Assembly (NCBI RefSeq): GCF_927798115.1
Contig: NZ_CAKMMG010000002.1
Location: forward strand, 454,834-518,833
DNA: 64,000 nt
Direction: 5' to 3'
Origin: Paenibacillus auburnensis
Lineage (GTDB): Bacteria; Bacillota; Bacilli; Paenibacillales; Paenibacillaceae
The translations under genes and the position numbers were made by a program. The notes under the pieces are model-generated. The model searched no databases. It was not told the origin of the DNA and saw nothing but the letters and a program-made list of their open reading frames with translations. Position 1 is the first letter of the stretch. Every line of letters starts with the position of its first letter. Shown here one piece after another: positions 15,959-24,991 of this stretch.

Positions 15959-15986
15959 ACAAGTATATACTTTCATTATACAAGTT
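15947..15986. promoter_or_regulatory. Probable MarR operator (palindrome plus distal half site)
   Basis: ACTTGTATAATACAAGT (15948-15964) is a perfect palindrome around a single central base. AACTTGTATAAT (15947-15958) is also repeated in inverted form as ATTATACAAGTT (15975-15986). It overlaps the plus-strand -10. On the minus strand, TTGTAT and TATTAT 18 bp apart would form the MarR gene promoter, so both divergent genes could be controlled. Confidence 0.65.
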
Positions 15987-16027
15987 ATTTTTACAAAAGC
16001 TAGTCTATTCTTACTTGGGGGAACCTT

Positions 16028-16483
16028 ATGAAAGCGCATGAATTCATGATTAGACAGGTCTATAAGGTTAAGGAATATGACACCGTGCGGACCTTTATAG
16101 AAAAATGCATCGAGCACCGGATTAGCGGCATGCCGGTTATCAACGACCGAAATGAAATTGTCGCTTATTTAAGCGATGGGGACATTATGCGCTATATCGG
16201 CAAACATGATGACCTCATTGTCGACTCTTTTTTTCAAGTAAATGTAATCAAAGGCGATGAGGATAAATTCGAGGAACGGACCCGGCGGCTGCTGAATCTT
16301 AATGTAATGGCCATTGCCAAAAAGAAAGTCATCACGGTTCCCTGGGACGAGGATATCGAACGGATTGCCGCCATTCTGGGCAAGAAGCAGATCAAAAAAG
16401 TACCTGTTGAACGCAACCGGGTCCTCATGGGCATTATCAGCCGGGGCGATGTCATCCGCCATTCGTTTAAATCGCTGCTATAG
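16028..16483 (+). CDS. CBS-domain pair protein
   Basis: 151 residues made almost entirely of two CBS motifs, about 8-60 (VYKVKEYDTVRTFIEKCIEHRISGMPVINDRNEIVAYLSDGDIMRYI) and 95-148 (VITVPWDEDIERIAAIL...VPVERNRVLMGIISRGDVIRH). CBS pairs bind adenosyl ligands such as AMP, ATP or SAM and regulate a partner, but no partner domain is fused here. GGGGGAA lies upstream of the ATG. It is divergent from the MarR gene with a shared operator, so MarR control is likely. Confidence 0.9.
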   Translation: MKAHEFMIRQVYKVKEYDTVRTFIEKCIEHRISGMPVINDRNEIVAYLSDGDIMRYIGKHDDLIVDSFFQVNVIKGDEDKFEERTRRLLNLNVMAIAKKKVITVPWDEDIERIAAILGKKQIKKVPVERNRVLMGIISRGDVIRHSFKSLL

Positions 16484-16544
16484 TTGTTGTTTTTATATAA
16501 AAATTGCGATGGTTATATTTAGCATGGCCGTGACTACAGAGAAT

Positions 16545-16665
16545 GTTTGGACTTCCAGCCGCTGTTGTCTTCAGATTTCTTGATTATGTCCGCTATAAGC
16601 GGTAGAAATCTGAAGACAAAGGCGGACGCTAGCGCTCCTCCAGTTCCAAAATCCCCCTCCGCCAC
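16545..16665 (+). repeat. 121-bp dispersed structured repeat, copy B
   Basis: Shares its ends with 4271-4391 (GTTTGGACTTCC and TTCCAAAATCCCCCTCCG) at the identical length of 121 bp. The interior carries a perfect 16-bp inverted repeat, TTGTCTTCAGATTTCT (16565-16580) and AGAAATCTGAAGACAA (16604-16619). A second small hairpin, CCGCTATAAGCGG (16590-16602), nests inside it. It lies between the convergent CBS and TetR genes. No open frame is conserved between copies, so it is probably an RNA- or DNA-structured element, not a gene. Confidence 0.85.
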
Positions 16666-16704
16666 TTTTGCTTTATTTGTATTTTTCTCAATTAAATCCA
16701 TTAG

Positions 16705-17310
16705 CTATCTGCTCGGAAGCTCCTGCCCGCAAAGCCCGTAAAAGAACAGATGCAGCAGCTCCTCCAGAATCTGTTCCCTGTCTTCATGTTTCCCCACCGC
16801 ATCCAGCATCTCCCCGGAACTCTTCATATACACCTGAATCAGCAGCAGCACAGCCTCCACCGACACCTTACCTGAAATTTCACCATGCGCCTTGCCGTCC
16901 TCCACCATTTTAACCATCAGCGGAACGATTCTTTTGTCATACTGCTCCTGAATGTAGGCAGACATCTGCGGATCATCCACCATCAGCTCCTTGATCACAG
17001 CCGGGGCCAGTCCGCGGTACGTCTCCTTCTCCTTGAAAACCATGTAGCCGATCAGCTCCTTCAGCGATTGCTGCTTAAGCATTTCCGCCTCAAATTCCGT
17101 AATCGAGCGCTGTACAAAATCCTTGAACGATTCCTTGATCAGCTCCTCCTTACTGCCGAAGTAATTATAAATCGTCACCTGCGACACCCCGGCTGTCTTG
17201 GCAATGTCGGCAATCCGCAGCCGCTTCGGTTCCCAGGTCTGCAGCATGTCCATGGTTGTCTTCATAATTTGCCCCTTGATCATTGCCCTTCTCTTCTCAA
17301 AGCCGTTCAT
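16705..17310 (-). CDS. TetR-family transcriptional regulator
   Basis: 201 residues from the ATG at 17310 (AGGGTG 6 bp upstream); an in-frame GTG nine bases earlier overlaps that ribosome site. The N-terminal helix-turn-helix is LRIADIAKTAGVSQVTIYNYFGSKEELIKESF (about 30-63), with a divergent C-terminal ligand domain. The family mostly represses exporters. It is divergent from an ABC exporter pair, with AT-rich half sites in the gap that could be its operator. The natural inference is repression of those two genes until a toxic ligand binds. Confidence 0.93.
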   Translation of the reverse strand: MNGFEKRRAMIKGQIMKTTMDMLQTWEPKRLRIADIAKTAGVSQVTIYNYFGSKEELIKESFKDFVQRSITEFEAEMLKQQSLKELIGYMVFKEKETYRGLAPAVIKELMVDDPQMSAYIQEQYDKRIVPLMVKMVEDGKAHGEISGKVSVEAVLLLIQVYMKSSGEMLDAVGKHEDREQILEELLHLFFYGLCGQELPSR

Positions 17311-17351
17311 ATTCTTCACCCTAACTTGACGGTCTAGTGTACTGCTACGAA

Positions 17352-17456
17352 AATAATGAAATATACTATATATACGAGTTCATAATTATATTGACTTCGA
17401 ATAATCCCGGGACTATTATAACATATGAAATATACAACCAATAATATTTCATTATT
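17352..17456. promoter_or_regulatory. Candidate TetR operator half sites around the exporter promoter
   Basis: AATAATGAAATAT (17352-17364) recurs inverted as ATATTTCATTATT (17444-17456), and TGAAATATAC recurs directly at 17426-17435. The three sites flank the predicted -35/-10 of the ABC genes. This is unproven, and the AT-rich background inflates such matches. Confidence 0.4.
17391..17419 (+). promoter_or_regulatory. Promoter of the ABC exporter genes
   Basis: TTGACT (17391-17396) and TATTAT (17414-17419) are 17 bp apart and 54 bp before the ATPase gene start. Confidence 0.6.
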
Positions 17457-17472
17457 CGCACGGGGGTGCAGC

Positions 17473-18360
17473 ATGCTGAAGGTAGAGGGTTTAACCAAAC
17501 GGTTTTCAAACGGCCGGGGGATCGAAGATGTATCATTTACAGTAGCGAGGGGCGAGGTGTTCGGTTTCCTGGGGCCCAACGGGGCGGGAAAATCGACCAC
17601 CATCCGGCATATTATGGGGTTCATGAAGCCGGACCGGGGCTCGGTCACGATTAACGGGCTGGATGCCTGGAGCGGCCAGGGAACCGTGCAGAAGCACACC
17701 GGATACCTCCCAGGGGAGATTAACTTCATTGACGGCATGACCGGCAAGGGCTTTCTTGATTTTATGGCCTCCATGCAGGGTGTGAAGGATTCTGCTAAAC
17801 GTGATGCGCTAATTGACCGGCTGCAGTTTGATGCCGCCACTCCAATTCGCAAAATGTCAAAGGGCATGAAGCAGAAGGTCGGCATTGTAGCCGCGTTCAT
17901 GCACAGCCCCGACGTGATCATTCTGGATGAACCTACCTCAGGCCTGGACCCGCTGATGCAGAAGATCTTCATTGAACTCGTGCTGGAGGAAAAAGCCGCA
18001 GGCACCACCTTCCTGATGTCGTCCCACAGCTTTCAGGAGATCGAACGTACCTGTGACCGGGCAGCCATTATCAAAGACGGGAAGATTATCGCAATCAACA
18101 ATATTCATGAGCTTCAATCGATGCAGCGCAAGCTGTTTGAGATTATATTCGAGACTGCTGAGGAAGCCGAGCGCTTCACCGCCTCCGGCCTGCAGGTAGT
18201 CAGCCGCGAAGGAAACCTGGTGCGGATTGCGATACAGGGCAACTACAATGAGTTCACCCGGGAGATCGCAGGTTACCGGATCCGAAGTCTGGATGTAACG
18301 ACACAGAACCTGGAGGATATCTTCATGAATTATTATGACCGCGGGGGTGCTGTGAAGTGA
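17473..18360 (+). CDS. ABC exporter ATP-binding protein (drug/antibiotic-resistance type)
   Basis: 295 residues from the ATG at 17473 (GGGGGTG upstream); a longer frame starting at 17425 lacks a ribosome site. Walker A is GPNGAGKST, the signature region MSKGMKQKV, Walker B VIILDEPTSGLD and the switch His MSSHSFQEIERTCDR. The C-terminal 70 residues resemble the extension of ABC-2 ATPases. It overlaps the permease gene by 4 bp (GTGA). The TetR gene upstream and divergent suggests a regulated efflux system. The cargo cannot be told from sequence. Confidence 0.94.
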   Translation: MLKVEGLTKRFSNGRGIEDVSFTVARGEVFGFLGPNGAGKSTTIRHIMGFMKPDRGSVTINGLDAWSGQGTVQKHTGYLPGEINFIDGMTGKGFLDFMASMQGVKDSAKRDALIDRLQFDAATPIRKMSKGMKQKVGIVAAFMHSPDVIILDEPTSGLDPLMQKIFIELVLEEKAAGTTFLMSSHSFQEIERTCDRAAIIKDGKIIAINNIHELQSMQRKLFEIIFETAEEAERFTASGLQVVSREGNLVRIAIQGNYNEFTREIAGYRIRSLDVTTQNLEDIFMNYYDRGGAVK

Positions 18361-19169
18361 ATCTTCCACTCTATAAAGAAATGATGCGGGTCAATCTGAA
18401 GGGGATAATGAATTATGCCTTTGGCTCCGCCTTCTATATTGTATTTATGATCTGGCTGTATCCGGGACTGGCGGACAATACGCAAGCACTTAACGATCTG
18501 GTCAAAGCCATGCCCGAGGGGGTTGGCAATGCCTTTGGACTGAATAATGGTTTCTCCAGTGCAGAGGGCTTTATTTCCGGAGAGTATTACGGACTCATTC
18601 TGGTGCTGATCCTTTCCATTGTCTGCGTGCAAATGTCTACACAGCTGATCGCCCGCCTGGTCGACCGCGGCTCGATGGCCTATCTGCTGGCCACGCCGAC
18701 CACACGCCGCAAGGTCGCTTTTACGCAGGCGCTCGTGCTGGTTACCTCACTGTTCATTATTATGGCTGTAACTACGCTGGCCGGGTTCGCCGGCAAGGTC
18801 TGGTTTCTTGACAGTGAATATGAATTCGGTATGGCCCGGTTCAGCCAGTTGAACACCGCCGCCTTCCTGCTGTTCTTTGCCATTGGCGGCCTTTCCTTTT
18901 TGGTCTCCTGTGTCTGCAATGACGAGAAAAAAGCGCTCGGGATCTCCGGAGGCATCACCTTCGCCTTCTTCACGATCGATATCCTTGCCAAAATCACCGA
19001 TAAGCTCGATGTACTGCGCTACTTCACGCTGTTCAGCTTCTACCGCCCCGGCGAGATCGTGCAGGGCACAGCGGATATCGGCTGGATTTCCTTCTGGCTG
19101 CTGCTGACCGGGCTGCTGTGCTTCTCCGCAGGCATTCAGATTTTCCGACGGCGCGATTTGCCGCTGTAA
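18357..19169 (+). CDS. ABC-2 type exporter permease
   Basis: 270 residues with a GTG start inside the ATPase stop (GTGA overlap). About six hydrophobic segments are visible, including IMNYAFGSAFYIVFMIWLY, YYGLILVLILSIVCVQM, ALVLVTSLFIIMAVTTLAG, LNTAAFLLFFAIGGLSFLVSCV and WLLLTGLLCFSAGIQIF. The loop LIARLVDRGSMAYLLATPTTRRKV is typical of ABC-2 permeases (PspF/YtrC-like). It pairs with the preceding ATPase and ends just before a terminator shared with the SLH gene. Confidence 0.9.
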   Translation: MNLPLYKEMMRVNLKGIMNYAFGSAFYIVFMIWLYPGLADNTQALNDLVKAMPEGVGNAFGLNNGFSSAEGFISGEYYGLILVLILSIVCVQMSTQLIARLVDRGSMAYLLATPTTRRKVAFTQALVLVTSLFIIMAVTTLAGFAGKVWFLDSEYEFGMARFSQLNTAAFLLFFAIGGLSFLVSCVCNDEKKALGISGGITFAFFTIDILAKITDKLDVLRYFTLFSFYRPGEIVQGTADIGWISFWLLLTGLLCFSAGIQIFRRRDLPL

Positions 19170-19185
19170 TTTCATTCCTACACAA

Positions 19186-19233
19186 AGAAGCCTGTTTGAA
19201 GCCGGGGGCTACCCGGAATTCAAACAGGCTTCT
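19186..19233. terminator. Terminator between convergent ABC permease and SLH genes
   Basis: Perfect 15-bp arms AGAAGCCTGTTTGAA (19186-19200) and TTCAAACAGGCTTCT (19219-19233) flank an inner GC-rich loop. The T tract is short on both sides, so efficiency is uncertain. Confidence 0.75.
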
Positions 19234-19250
19234 GCTGTTATTGCTTGTGC

Positions 19251-22200
19251 TTAGTCGGCGATAACTTCCTTACCGTTCTGCACAGTGTATTTGTGGTTCA
19301 GGCTGGCTTCTTCGATATCGGCAAATGCCCAGTGGGTAACCGGAACATCAGAGAAGCTGGAGCGGGTCACGCCGCTAAGTGGACCTCTGCCGAACAGGCG
19401 GTTAATCACAGTAACCGCTTCTGCACGGCTCAGCGACTTGGCCGGAGCAAAGCTGCCGTCCGCGAAGCCTGTCATTATTCCCGCTGCTTTTACTGCATCG
19501 ATAGCTCCTGCCGCCCAATGCTTATTCACATCGGAAATTGCTGATACCGCTGCGCTGCTGTCATCAAAGGATAATTGCTTCAGCCGTGCGCTCAGTATTG
19601 CCATCTCCGCACGGGTTACCGCACGTTCGGGATTGAAGCTGCCGTCTGGATCACCCTTCATCAGGCCGGCTGCGGTAACTTTGGCAATATCAGCAGTTGC
19701 CCAGTGGCTCGCGTTAACATCAGCAAAGCCTGTTATTGATGTTGAAGCCACATTGCCCAAATTGCGGGCAAGCAGCGCTGCAAGCTCAGCCCGTGTCAGT
19801 GCACGGCTTGGCTTGAAGGTACCATCCCCATAGCCCTTGATATAAGCAGCATGGGAATAGACTGCTTCTGTTACTGTAACTGTTCCTGTATCTTTAGGGA
19901 CAACTACAGGTACAGCAGGAGTAGCAGGACCAGTGACGATACTTCCAGGAAGGGAGGAACTGGTCTCTACAATGCTAAAGCTGCTGAATTTGGAGATGTC
20001 AAACGAGATGCCAAACGGTTCGTTCTTATCGTTGTAAACGACAGTGCCTTTGGACAGCTCGATGGTACCGTCGCTGTGTACAATATATACAGCAAGACTA
20101 CTGGCATTCATGGTCCTTACATCCACACCGTTTTTGGCAAATGGAAGCATCAGCTGTGTATTGTAGCCGGTATAATTAGTCTCAATATCAAGCGGCGGGC
20201 TGAGCGCCTTCAGGTTCTGGCTATTATAGGACGAAGGAACCTGGTTCTTCGAGTCTTCTGCATTGCGGGCAGGCACGATCCGGAAATACAGATCCAGATT
20301 GTCAGCCATCATGGACTGCAGAGTAGCTGCATCCAGGGAAATGGTCGAATAATCACTCTGGATATTCATGTTGAAGCTATTCGCACCAAGTAGTGCAAGC
20401 GTTGTTGCCGGAATTTCAACTGCGATTTCGTTAGCAGCATCGCCCGGCAACTCATCAATGTAGATCGTAGATGAATTGTTGTAGCCAGGCACGGAAGCCG
20501 TGATAATCTCCTGTGCCTTAGCGGAATCAAACACAACCTTGTCAATCTTCGAGGTGGTACCGTCTGCGGCGGTAACGTTGATTCGTTTGACCGGTACAAG
20601 TGCTGTGTTGTCCGACTGATTCTTCACTTGGACATTACGGATATTGCTCGTGTCCTCGACCTTGATTGCTCCGCTGGCTGTTACAACAACCAGGAAGGTA
20701 CGGGTCTTCTCTTCACCGCCGCGGCTGACCGTCGCACTGAGAATCACTGCCTCATCCTGGGCACTGCGGTGTACAACGGCATTGATGCTGCCGTCCGTTG
20801 CTGCCGGAATCTCAATAACCTGCGGCTTACTGGAAGTCCAGCTGACCTGTGTACCATAGCCTCCATTGGTTGGAAGGGACAGCGAAGTCAGAACATTCTC
20901 CCAGGTTTCGCCTTCAGCGTAGCCGATTTGAATTGTCTTGGAGGCTTCATTTACAGCGTCCGCATCGTTGATTGTTACGATTACACGTGTTGGTTTACTT
21001 TCTGTTTTCAGCTTTTCAGTCAGAGTTACATCCAGAGTATCTCCTTCAGTAAGCGCTATTCCTGTAATGGTCAGTGGCCCAACCACTGTCCCGGTATTGG
21101 TTGCGCTGGCAAGCAGCTTGCCTTCCTTGCTGTAGATGGATACGACAGCTCCGGCTGGCACCTGATTCACAGTGAACTTGCCTTGTGCAGCACTGATTAC
21201 AATGTTGCCTGCCTGTGGCTGAGCAGACTGCTCATAGACAGCGGCAGCTTCTACCTTGGCACTTTGTGCTTTATTCGTTTCCGTGAAGCTGACCTTCACA
21301 ATCTGCCCCAGCTCTAGACCGTTCACTTCAAAATGGAATTCGGCTGGAGCTCCGGTATCATTGAAGCTTGTACCCAGCAGCGTAGTGCCATCCTGCGCAT
21401 AGACCGAAACCGTAACACTTGCTGGAACGTTGCTTACTGTAACAACACCAGTTGTAGCATTAGCGCTCAAATTTTCGGCAGCAGGCGCCTGAGTAGGCTC
21501 GTAGGCTGCTGGAATCTCCGTGAGCGGGCTTGGATCCTTGCCAAGCTCCCATGTGCCGACCTTTAGAATCTGACCATCAGTTAGTCCGGCAGCTATGGCA
21601 ATTGTCAATTCAGCCGGGCTTCCGCTCTCATTCACTGCAGATCCCAGTACACTAATTCCGTCTTCGCCGTATACTGCAACTGTAGCGCTTGCCGGAACAT
21701 TCTTCACAGTGACAGTAGATGAAGTTGCATTGGCGGTAACATCCACCGCTGCGGGTGCACTTGTTACTTCATTATGCGCAGTAATGTCCGTCAGCGGACT
21801 TTCCGACAATTCCGGCTCAGTAAGGCTGACTTTAACGACATCCTCAGCTGTTAACCCTACAGGAATTGCTACTTTCACTTCCCCTGCTGTTCCCGTTTCA
21901 TTCGTAGCCGTTCCCAACACTGTAACGCCATCGGCTGCATAGACAGTAACCTCGGCACCGGCTGGTACCTTCTTCACAGTCACAGTGTCCGTTGTAGCAT
22001 TGGCTGTTACATCCTCTGCCTGTGGTGCGGAGCTTCCAGCCGCTGCTTCGCTGATCCCGCTCAGCAAAACTACCCGGTCAGGTTCGCCTTCTACTTTCAG
22101 CGTCAGTGCTCCGTTAGAGGTGCCTGCTCCCTGCGGGGAGTACTGGACTTCAATAATTCCGCTCTCCCCTGGAGCAAGCTCGGGAGGAACCGTATTGTCT

Positions 22201-23417
22201 GTGATTTTAAAATCACCGTTAATCAGCACTTCACCAATCTTGAGCGGAGCATCCGAGGTATTGGTTACGGTAACGGATACTTTCTTCTGCGTTGGATAGT
22301 TGAAGTACAGATTTGTGTTGGACAGATACAATTTGTATCCGCTCAGCAGCCCCTGATATACTTTCAAATAAATTTTTCCACTTTGTTCATACAGGTACAG
22401 AATATCACCGTTTGTGGTGTTAATTGCCGCATTGGCAATGCTTGTGGCAGCGACTTCAACAGGTGAGGACAGGTTTGCACCCAGATCCTGGCTGACGCTG
22501 AAGAACACGGAGGAGCCGTTGCTAAATCCGGTCACGACATTGCCGTAGCTGTCCGCACTCAGCGAACGTCCCTGCGAGTTCATATTATTTCCGCCCACTA
22601 GATCAGTCACGGTTCCGTCCCCGATATTCATGCGGACCATATTGGTACCAGAACCCGCTACAAACAGATACTGGCCCTTGCTGCCGGCGGATAATGCCCC
22701 AACAGAATAGAATACACTTTTTCCCGGAATTACTGGGGATTCAAAGCTTTGCCCATGATTTTTGCTTACATAATATTTCAGATCGGGTTTATCCTTCTGA
22801 ACAATCAGATACCCGGTCTGCGGATCAACGTGAAGATCGGTAAACACATAGGATTCATTAAAATCATAACTATTGAATGTTGTACCTTCATTGCTGCTGT
22901 AATAAAGAGTGCGGCCTGAAGGGTCCGTTACATAAACATAGCTTCCATCCACGGCCATATGTGCAGAAGTACCGGGAAATGCGCCAACCGTGATCGGAGT
23001 GCTGAAGGTTTTACCGCCATCGGTGCTTTTAACCAGCACACCAGAACCTTCATTTATGCCTACTACATATACCGTTCCTGAAGAGGATACGGCGATTTCC
23101 GGCTCAAAGCTGCCTGTGGCAGCCAGAACGCTGGGCTGGAACGTCTTGCCGTTGTCTGTGCTCTTGGCAACACGGATTTCCGTACCGCCGTTATACACGG
23201 TATAGATTGATCCGTCCGGCGAAACCGCCAGATTTCTTGAGGTGTTGCCTGGAGCTATCGTCCAGTCAAAATTACTGGTATCACTGACCAGAACCTCACC
23301 GTACGCACTCGAGTCCGACTGTGCGCTGACTATTCCGGCACCTGCGAAAGAGCCAAGACTCAGGCTGACGGTTGTGACAAGTGATAAGACCGCTGAAAAA
23401 AGACGCTTTTTCTTCAT
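19251..23417 (-). CDS. SLH-domain cell-surface protein with BNR-like and tandem Ig-like repeats
   Basis: 1388 residues, secreted and held at the cell wall. The start at 23417 (MKKKRLFSAV) follows AGGAGGAAAAG; an earlier ATG lacks this. The order is: a signal peptide of about 33 residues ending near VSAQS; sialidase/BNR-like Asp-box repeats at about 40-330 (STDNGKTF, SSNEGTTF); and a Hydin/ASPM-like beta domain at about 360-452 (VTNTSDAPLKIGEVLINGDF). Then come four tandem repeats of about 85 residues at 464-811 (VTANATT..VTVKNVPA..VTVYA), a degenerate bacterial Ig domain at about 812-926, a beta-rich segment, and three SLH domains at about 1186-1379. SLH domains bind pyruvylated secondary wall polymer. 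The ligand is unknown, and an adhesion or scaffold role is inferred. Confidence 0.92.
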   Translation of the reverse strand: MKKKRLFSAVLSLVTTVSLSLGSFAGAGIVSAQSDSSAYGEVLVSDTSNFDWTIAPGNTSRNLAVSPDGSIYTVYNGGTEIRVAKSTDNGKTFQPSVLAATGSFEPEIAVSSSGTVYVVGINEGSGVLVKSTDGGKTFSTPITVGAFPGTSAHMAVDGSYVYVTDPSGRTLYYSSNEGTTFNSYDFNESYVFTDLHVDPQTGYLIVQKDKPDLKYYVSKNHGQSFESPVIPGKSVFYSVGALSAGSKGQYLFVAGSGTNMVRMNIGDGTVTDLVGGNNMNSQGRSLSADSYGNVVTGFSNGSSVFFSVSQDLGANLSSPVEVAATSIANAAINTTNGDILYLYEQSGKIYLKVYQGLLSGYKLYLSNTNLYFNYPTQKKVSVTVTNTSDAPLKIGEVLINGDFKITDNTVPPELAPGESGIIEVQYSPQGAGTSNGALTLKVEGEPDRVVLLSGISEAAAGSSAPQAEDVTANATTDTVTVKKVPAGAEVTVYAADGVTVLGTATNETGTAGEVKVAIPVGLTAEDVVKVSLTEPELSESPLTDITAHNEVTSAPAAVDVTANATSSTVTVKNVPASATVAVYGEDGISVLGSAVNESGSPAELTIAIAAGLTDGQILKVGTWELGKDPSPLTEIPAAYEPTQAPAAENLSANATTGVVTVSNVPASVTVSVYAQDGTTLLGTSFNDTGAPAEFHFEVNGLELGQIVKVSFTETNKAQSAKVEAAAVYEQSAQPQAGNIVISAAQGKFTVNQVPAGAVVSIYSKEGKLLASATNTGTVVGPLTITGIALTEGDTLDVTLTEKLKTESKPTRVIVTINDADAVNEASKTIQIGYAEGETWENVLTSLSLPTNGGYGTQVSWTSSKPQVIEIPAATDGSINAVVHRSAQDEAVILSATVSRGGEEKTRTFLVVVTASGAIKVEDTSNIRNVQVKNQSDNTALVPVKRINVTAADGTTSKIDKVVFDSAKAQEIITASVPGYNNSSTIYIDELPGDAANEIAVEIPATTLALLGANSFNMNIQSDYSTISLDAATLQSMMADNLDLYFRIVPARNAEDSKNQVPSSYNSQNLKALSPPLDIETNYTGYNTQLMLPFAKNGVDVRTMNASSLAVYIVHSDGTIELSKGTVVYNDKNEPFGISFDISKFSSFSIVETSSSLPGSIVTGPATPAVPVVVPKDTGTVTVTEAVYSHAAYIKGYGDGTFKPSRALTRAELAALLARNLGNVASTSITGFADVNASHWATADIAKVTAAGLMKGDPDGSFNPERAVTRAEMAILSARLKQLSFDDSSAAVSAISDVNKHWAAGAIDAVKAAGIMTGFADGSFAPAKSLSRAEAVTVINRLFGRGPLSGVTRSSFSDVPVTHWAFADIEEASLNHKYTVQNGKEVIAD

Positions 23418-23564
23418 CCTACTTTTCCTCCTGATCAATTAATACTAATTACCTATCTTTATGCCTGAAAATCATAATAACAGGTAGCTCTAAACAATCT
23501 CTTAACAAATCTCGACAAATTGTTATGTAATAGGTCCTATTTCGACAAAAAATAGCTAAACAAT

Positions 23565-23611
23565 AAGAGCCGTCCGACATAGTCATAAAATGACTGCACG
23601 GTACGGCCCTT
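23565..23611 (-). terminator. Terminator of the Gfo/Idh/MocA gene
   Basis: On the minus strand AAGGGCCGT-CCG pairs with CGGACGGCTCTT, with an inner AGTCAT/ATGACT stem, followed by ATTGTTTAG. It lies about 68 bp after the oxidoreductase stop. Confidence 0.75.
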
Positions 23612-23678
23612 AATATTTAGAGTATGAATGACTTAGGTTCATTCGCAGGTGGAAGCTTTAGTTGCGACAGCTTCAATT

Positions 23679-24965
23679 CTACAGCTTAATCAGCTGGTCA
23701 ACCTTCACCGGCAGGCCGGTCGCGATCGAACGGTTGGCGGCGATGCCGGTCATAATCGACCAAGCACCGTCAATATGGGAAGCAGCCCGGTGGAAACGGT
23801 CATCTGCCGGGCGCTCAAAAATATCCCGCAGCATCACAGGATCACCGCCTCCATGTCCGCCGGCGCCTTCTTCAATCTCCACCTCATACGGCGCAGCAAA
23901 CTGCGGATACACCGTAATCTGTTTGTCTTTTACCGCACCCTCCTGCTCCTTGCCGCCCCCGGCATTGACATAGGACTGCTCTATGACCTTTACTTCCATA
24001 CGTCCCTTGGTGCCGTTAAACACAACATTAAAGCCCTCCCAAGGCAGATAAGCATTGAGTGAATAGTTCATAATTGCTTTGTTCTTGTATTTGACCATGA
24101 CGCCCATCGTGTCCTCGATGCTGATATTGTCCCCGAATACGCTCTGGTCGCGTAAGTATCCGTCCTCATGCTCGGTGTCCAGATACATCCGCTTCAACTG
24201 CTCATTATCCTTCAGATGCAGCGCAAACGGATCATTCTCTGCCGCAGCACTTCCGTGTACACGCTGATAAAATTCAGTAACACCGCGCATCTCGGCATTC
24301 TCCCGGCCGTAAAAGCGTAAATCCCCCATCGCAAAAACCGTGTCCGGCTGCGAGCCCAGCCAGAAATTCATCAGGTCAAAGTGATGCGTCGATTTGTGGA
24401 CGAGCAGCCCCCCGCTGTTGCGCTTATCCCGGTGCCATCTGCGGAAATAGTCTGCCCCGTGCTGCGTATTGAGCAGCCATTCGAAGTTGACGGAGAGCAC
24501 CTCGCCGATCGCCCCCTCCATCAGGAGCTCGCGGATTTTGGTGTTGTGCGGTGCATAGCGGTAGTTGAAGGTCACCCGCAGCTTCTTCCCGGTGCGCTCT
24601 ACGGCATCAAGAATCTCCTTACACTTCTCTTCGTCTGTAGTCATCGGCTTCTCGGAGATCACGTCGCAGCCCAGCTCCATCGCCCGGATAATATAGCGGT
24701 GATGCGTACGGTCAATACTGGTGACGATGACCGTATCCGGCTGGGTCTCAGCGATCATAGTGTCAAACTCATGCGCCTTGTAGACCGGAACCGCATGATA
24801 GCCGTATTTCTCTTCCAGCAGCGTATTGGCATAGGCCATTCTCGCACCGTTGACATCGCAGAAGCCGACGATCTCCGAGGTTTCAAGATAATGGCGTGTA
24901 ATCTCTCCATAAAAAAACTCGGCACGGCCGCCGGTGCCGACAAATGCATATTTACGCTTGCTCAT
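23679..24965 (-). CDS. Gfo/Idh/MocA-family oxidoreductase
   Basis: 428 residues. The N-terminal Rossmann fold for NAD(P) opens with YAFVGTGGRAEFF. The catalytic-loop motif EKPMT (about residue 106) is followed by the substrate domain, with the family pattern GGLLVHKSTHHFDLMNFWLG supplying the catalytic His region. It probably oxidises or reduces a sugar or inositol derivative. The start at 24965 (GGAGTGA upstream) is preferred over a frame that begins inside the promoter. It is divergent from an AraC regulator, and a cre-like site sits between promoter and start. It probably works on products of the GH106-like/GH130 cluster nearby, though not in one operon with it. Confidence 0.92.
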   Translation of the reverse strand: MSKRKYAFVGTGGRAEFFYGEITRHYLETSEIVGFCDVNGARMAYANTLLEEKYGYHAVPVYKAHEFDTMIAETQPDTVIVTSIDRTHHRYIIRAMELGCDVISEKPMTTDEEKCKEILDAVERTGKKLRVTFNYRYAPHNTKIRELLMEGAIGEVLSVNFEWLLNTQHGADYFRRWHRDKRNSGGLLVHKSTHHFDLMNFWLGSQPDTVFAMGDLRFYGRENAEMRGVTEFYQRVHGSAAAENDPFALHLKDNEQLKRMYLDTEHEDGYLRDQSVFGDNISIEDTMGVMVKYKNKAIMNYSLNAYLPWEGFNVVFNGTKGRMEVKVIEQSYVNAGGGKEQEGAVKDKQITVYPQFAAPYEVEIEEGAGGHGGGDPVMLRDIFERPADDRFHRAASHIDGAWSIMTGIAANRSIATGLPVKVDQLIKL

Positions 24966-24991
24966 TTCAATCACTCCATCGCTTATTGTTT

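Noticed and set aside
17334..18008. 224-codon minus-strand frame over the ABC ATPase
   Set aside because: Antisense to Walker A, signature and Walker B motifs of a clear ATPase; no domain of its own.
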